This document shows, piece by piece, positions 8,693 through 11,645 of a DNA stretch of 11,645 bases (positions within the stretch are counted from its first letter, which is position 1; every line of letters begins with the position of its first letter). The stretch lies in NCBI GenBank assembly GCA_003024985.2, contig PXIH01S0010415.1; one strand, given 5' to 3'. Both the position numbers and the translations under genes were made by a program. The notes beneath the pieces are model-generated. The model had not been told where the DNA came from, did not search any database, and was given only the letters and a program-made list of their open reading frames with translations. This DNA comes from Euperipatoides rowelli (Eukaryota > Onychophora > Udeonychophora > Euonychophora > Peripatopsidae).

Positions 8693-9067
8693 TCATTGAA
8701 TATTTTTCCGTCCCAAAACTTTGAGGTAAGGGTGGGAGGGGATATAATTTTGAAATTCCCAAATACAACTACCAGTACCAGAGCAACAAAAGCATTTATT
8801 TAAATAATTAAAAAAAAAAAAAAAAAATGAAAGAATATTTAAAGAAAAAGAAAATTGCCCAAACTCTGGTTGCCATATTATTTCTCTTACAAACCTTCCC
8901 GATATGATAGGATCTAAAGAAGCCAGAGCTTCAATCAGTAGAGCCTTGCAAGCTAATATGGTGATGCCACCCCCATGACGTGGACATATTTGGGCAGGGG
9001 GGCTTAAAAGTAGCTTCATAAAATAATAATTTAAAATGTGATTTATATTTATTCTCATGTAATGCAA
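8693..9067 (-). other. Unrecognised 124-codon open frame, possible relic
   Basis: Longest open frame in the window. The central part (about 8865-9000, for example HGGGITILACKALLIEALA) is less AT-biased than its surroundings and compositionally protein-like. The C-terminal part reads through a poly-T run as FFFFFF. I do not recognise the family and see no signal peptide, catalytic motif or start context. On the opposite strand GCTTCAATCAGTAGAGCC (8926-8943) faintly resembles a tRNA-type A box, so a SINE fragment is an alternative. Probably not an active gene. Confidence 0.25.
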
Positions 9068-9223
9068 TTCAATATCATTATTATGATAAAAGGATTTAAT
9101 GCATGAAGGTGACTAAATAACAACGATTTTGATTTCAAAAATATATTCCTCGGCCTGATACCATAAGATTGTCAGAATTATAAACTGTATACAATATTAA
9201 ATATACTGTCAGAACTTGATAAA
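9068..9223. other. Short AT-rich spacer
   Basis: No feature recognised; TATACTGT-type motifs at 9187 and 9201. Confidence 0.4.
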
Positions 9224-9253
9224 TCAGATTCTGAGGTTTTCCTCAGAATCTGA
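9224..9253. repeat. Perfect 13-bp hairpin with TTTT loop
   Basis: TCAGATTCTGAGG (9224-9236) is exactly complementary to 9241-9253, separated by TTTT. The word CTGA/TCAG also recurs within each arm. It lies about 290 nt upstream of the first piggyBac coding remnant and may belong to that element's missing 5' region, but this is unproven. Confidence 0.85.
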
Positions 9254-9540
9254 ATAATATGCCTACAGATTGCCCAGCTTCAGATAAGTCCACCTCTGGT
9301 AATGCTGTAGTGATAAAAAAATTAAGCAGTATGCACAAAATTTTTCAATACTTTTGAAATATCTCGTACAAAATATAGGGCCTACTGCGATTCACATTTT
9401 TGTAAAAGTTTTCAGTTTGTCTTCAATTTCAGCTACACTAAAATGTATTTTTTAAACACTATAACTTTGTTGCTTTGACATACTGTAACTGTACGTAAAA
9501 AAAAATTCAAATTAACTTATTTTACTTTTTCTTTTAAAAA
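9254..9540. other. Spacer upstream of the piggyBac coding relic
   Basis: AT-rich with no recognised frame. If the piggyBac element is complete, its 5' end should be here or further upstream, but no TTAACCC-type terminus is visible. A pyrimidine stretch at about 9510-9534 ending in AAAAAG precedes the first coding remnant and could be coincidental. Confidence 0.4.
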
Positions 9541-11179
9541 GTTATAGATAGTGATTCTGATAGCCACCTGTTTTAGTAACCCCCAACAATGGACAATCAC
9601 AATCGACACCTACAAGCAATAGTATCCCATCATCATAAAAAAAAAAGAAGATTGCTGAGGAGATCTGTACCTTCGTCCAGTGAACTTCCTATTCTAGTTT
9701 AAGGGGATGATTTAGTTAGTGGAACAGAAATTCGATCACCTATTTCATATTTTAGAGACTTCTTTGATAATAATATTCTGAAATTTATTACAGAAAATTC
9801 AAATCTTTATTCTGTTCAATCAAATCCTAACCAATCTCTGAATATTACTGAAATAGAACTTTAGCAATTTTTGAGTAGTGATATTTTTGTCCATAATAAT
9901 TTTTTCAGGTTTTAACCTGAATTCTTTGGCTATGACAACCAAGATTTCTCAGATTGCTGATGTACAGTACTTACAAGAGATAGGTGGGGAACAATAAAAA
10001 GAAATATACACTTCAATGATAACTTAATCAATGATGGATCAGACAGGCTGCACAAAATACACCCTTCTTTGGATATTTTAAAGAAAGTGAATTTTGCCTA
10101 AAAGCCAAAAAATATATATTGATGAGTAAATGATCCCATTCAAAGGACAATCATCGATTAAGTAGTATCTCCTCAAAAAGCCAAAACATTATGGCTACAA
10201 AATTTTTGTAGTCTACTCTGTGGTGTATCATGAGTAGTGTAAAATCTTTCTAATTATAAAGGGAAAATAATACCAATGCCTGGGGAGAAAGATACAGGCG
10301 CTAGTGGAAACATTGTCTTGTGGTTAGTTGTCGTTACTCCTCAGAAGAATAACTTTATTGTATTTTGATAATTGGTTTAACTCGTATCTCTATTTCAAGT
10401 GGAAATGGCACAAAAAAAAATGTTTAGGAACAGTGCGTTCTAATAAGCTGCAACATTGTCCTTTGCCCTCAGAAAAACAATTAACACTAATGGGTGAGGC
10501 GATTTAAAAAAAAAATGGAATGCAGTTCACAAGGGATAAACTTGAGAGCAGCAAAGTGGTATGATAATCGGGGAGTTGAATTCTAATGTCAACTTTTGCA
10601 TCAGCTGAACCAAATGTACCTGTAAAACGGGATAAAAAGTCAAAATCTCTAATTATGTAAGAATTTACAAGCTCATGGGCGGAGTCAATTTGCTCGATTC
10701 TTTAATAGCTTTATACCGGATTCCTAAATAGTTTTATACTAGATTTAACTGCACTAAAAAAAAATGGTATGGTAAGAATTTTTCCATGTGCTCAAAAAAA
10801 TTGGTACCTTAAGATTTACTAAATTGAGGCCCATAAAAATGAAAAACATACAAGTTTTCTTACATTTAAAGCCAATACGTGAGTGCCTGTACAAAAAAGT
10901 TAAATCTATTCCCTTATGTAAAAAAAAATGGGGTAGACCAAGTAATAATCTCTTGGAGTCTCAACACAATGAAAAATGTAAAAGAGGACCCACAGCTCCA
11001 ACACCCAACAAAGATATGACATAGTGTATCAGATAGGCCACTTCCCAGAATTCAGTGAGAAAAAATAATGGAAAAATCCTTCCTGCACTGGAAGTCCAAA
11101 GGTAATGTGCTGTAAGCACAAGGTCTACTTCTGTTTTACACTTAATAATAACTGATTCAATCAAATCCATACTATTTGA
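9541..11179 (+). pseudogene. piggyBac transposase pseudogene (PGBD-like)
   Basis: In family order one sees an acidic IDSDSDSH start (9544), SPISYFRDFFDNN (9739), ENSNLYSVQSNPNQSLNIT (9793) and TRDRWGTIKRNIHFNDN (9973), then SDRLHKIHPSLDILKK (10039). IDE-stop-MIPFKGQSSIK follows (10118), then KPKHYGYKIFVVYS (10181), and FDNWFNSYLYF with LGTVRSNKLQHCPLPSEKQ (10364-10490). WYDNRGVE is at 10557, MGGVNLLDSLIALYRIPK at 10675 and WGRPSNNLLESQ at 10929. IGHFPEFSEK is at about 11033, and a C-terminal Cys cluster (CTGS..CCKHKVYFCF) at 11084-11137. piggyBac transposases cut and paste at TTAA using Asp residues. The first two (in IDE, 10121; in FDN, 10367) persist, the Asp of MGGVD is Asn, and the following LLD is kept. 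In-frame stops at 9574, 9577, 9700, 9862, 9913, 10099 and 10127, plus repeated frameshifts (for example near 10110, 10260 and 10366), show long neutral decay. The terminal Cys of the NNCF motif appears to have become TGA (11153). Confidence 0.93.
10788..11024 (+). pseudogene. Longest open segment of the piggyBac relic (C-terminal part)
   Basis: This 78-codon frame is part of the transposase pseudogene and not an independent gene. It contains the conserved GRPS...LESQ and KRGPTAPTPNKD stretch that lies between the catalytic core and the C-terminal Cys-rich domain. A frame change after PNKD leads into YDIVYQIGHFPEFSEK from 11015. The Met at 10788 is internal to the ancestral protein. Confidence 0.85.
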
Positions 11180-11324
11180 GCTTTAAGTAAGTCTTAAGTG
11201 ACTAATCTCAGGCAACAAAGTCAAACAATAAAAAAAAAAATGAAACTATTATTTTGTCTTATTTAATGCCCCAGGCGGCTAAATTCTAGAAAAAAAAATA
11301 ATTTAATGCTTTTTAATAATTCAT
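11180..11324. other. piggyBac 3' non-coding and subterminal region
   Basis: Contains AATAAA followed by A9 at about 11227, a possible transposase poly(A) signal on the plus strand. A GC-richer word, GCCCCAGGCGGC (11268-11279), stands out in AT-rich sequence and may be a subterminal piggyBac motif. No copy of it was found upstream. Confidence 0.5.
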
Positions 11325-11338
11325 CTTTAGAGGGTTAA
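11325..11338. repeat. piggyBac 3' terminal inverted repeat with TTAA target site
   Basis: CTTTAGAGGGTTAA; its reverse complement TTAACCCTCTAAAG has the TTAA + CCCT start shared by piggyBac-family termini, and it lies on the correct (3') side of the transposase relic. TTAA itself is 11335-11338. Confidence 0.8.
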
Positions 11339-11645
11339 ATTATCAGATTTTTAATTTTTTAATATTTAATAAAGGATAATTTTTAGTTATGCGTGAAAAA
11401 AATGATGTATGTAACCGTGCGGAATTCCAAGTATACTGTATGTCGTACTCTTATCTCTCCAAATATGGAACAAAATCCCATTTTAATTTTTTTTTTAATA
11501 TAGGCTACTTAAAGTTTGTATTAGTTTTGGATCAATTTATTTTGCCCTTATATATTAAATTTATTTTTCTGTCTGGGTTTCAATTCCTTTTGTGCAGAGT
11601 TAGCCTAGCATTTAACATAAACAAAGAAATGCTTTTTTTTTGTGT
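11339..11645. other. AT-rich right flank, no gene
   Basis: Sequence outside the piggyBac terminus. Contains TATACTGTAT at about 11433 and TAGGCTA/TAGCCTA words at about 11502 and 11602. No open frame or RNA gene recognised. Confidence 0.55.

Larger units (their letters stand above)
9541..11338 (+). mobile_element. Degenerate piggyBac element with surviving 3' terminus
   Basis: A plus-strand transposase relic is followed by about 155 nt of non-coding DNA and then by CTTTAGAGGGTTAA. Read from outside, this is TTAACCCTCTAAAG, the TTAA target plus CCCT-type terminal repeat characteristic of piggyBac. The 5' boundary given is only where coding homology starts; the matching left terminus was not found, so the element is truncated, interrupted or too diverged on that side. 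With transposase broken at many points it is inert. Confidence 0.85.

Noticed and set aside
8926-8943. tRNA gene or tRNA-derived SINE
   Set aside because: Only a weak A-box resemblance; no B box (GGTTCGANNCC) at the right distance and no cloverleaf.
1-11645. CRISPR array, prokaryotic operon or ribosome-binding sites
   Set aside because: No regularly spaced identical repeats and no gene-dense organisation; composition and repeats are those of an animal genome.

Overview
The window is roughly 70% A+T by eye, full of homopolymer runs and microsatellites, and has no intact gene, rRNA, tRNA, operon or CRISPR array that I can recognise. It reads as intergenic or intronic DNA of a metazoan. The HP1-type chromoshadow pseudogene and the piggyBac, hAT-like and foldback repeats all fit an animal genome. 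The pseudogene's PQIVIQFYEKRLT and RGFDRSLEPERII stretches look more arthropod or other invertebrate than vertebrate to me, but the taxon is an inference held at low confidence.

Layout: 1-1190 is AT-rich DNA with no gene. A GC-richer islet follows at about 1190-1320 with a perfect 17-bp hairpin. At 1647-1841 a foldback element with GGTTGGCAAAAA arms sits between a (GT)n and an (AC)n tract. At 2427-3019 lies a 593-bp MITE-like element rich in ATTCGAATA and flanked by near-identical 8-bp duplications, which suggests hAT. At 3704-4139, minus strand, is a broken HP1/CBX chromoshadow-domain retropseudogene with a 3' poly(A) tail. About 2 kb of unremarkable DNA leads to a decayed 53-bp minisatellite at 6209-6450 and a diverged 72-bp tandem duplication at 7031-7168. 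The stretch 7170-9220 is AT-rich with several long G tracts and one unexplained 124-codon minus-strand frame. A perfect 13-bp hairpin lies at 9224-9253. From 9541 to 11338, plus strand, is a heavily decayed piggyBac transposase. Family landmarks can be followed from the acidic N-terminus to the C-terminal cysteine cluster, and the 3' end is an intact TTAACCCTCTAAAG-type terminus. The rest is AT-rich flank.

Nothing here appears to work together as a functional system. The biological content is a record of at least four mobile-element or retroposition events of different classes. The best candidates for something undescribed are the taxon-specific MITE-like elements, the 1196-1237 hairpin and the minisatellite that keeps an 18-residue period in one frame.
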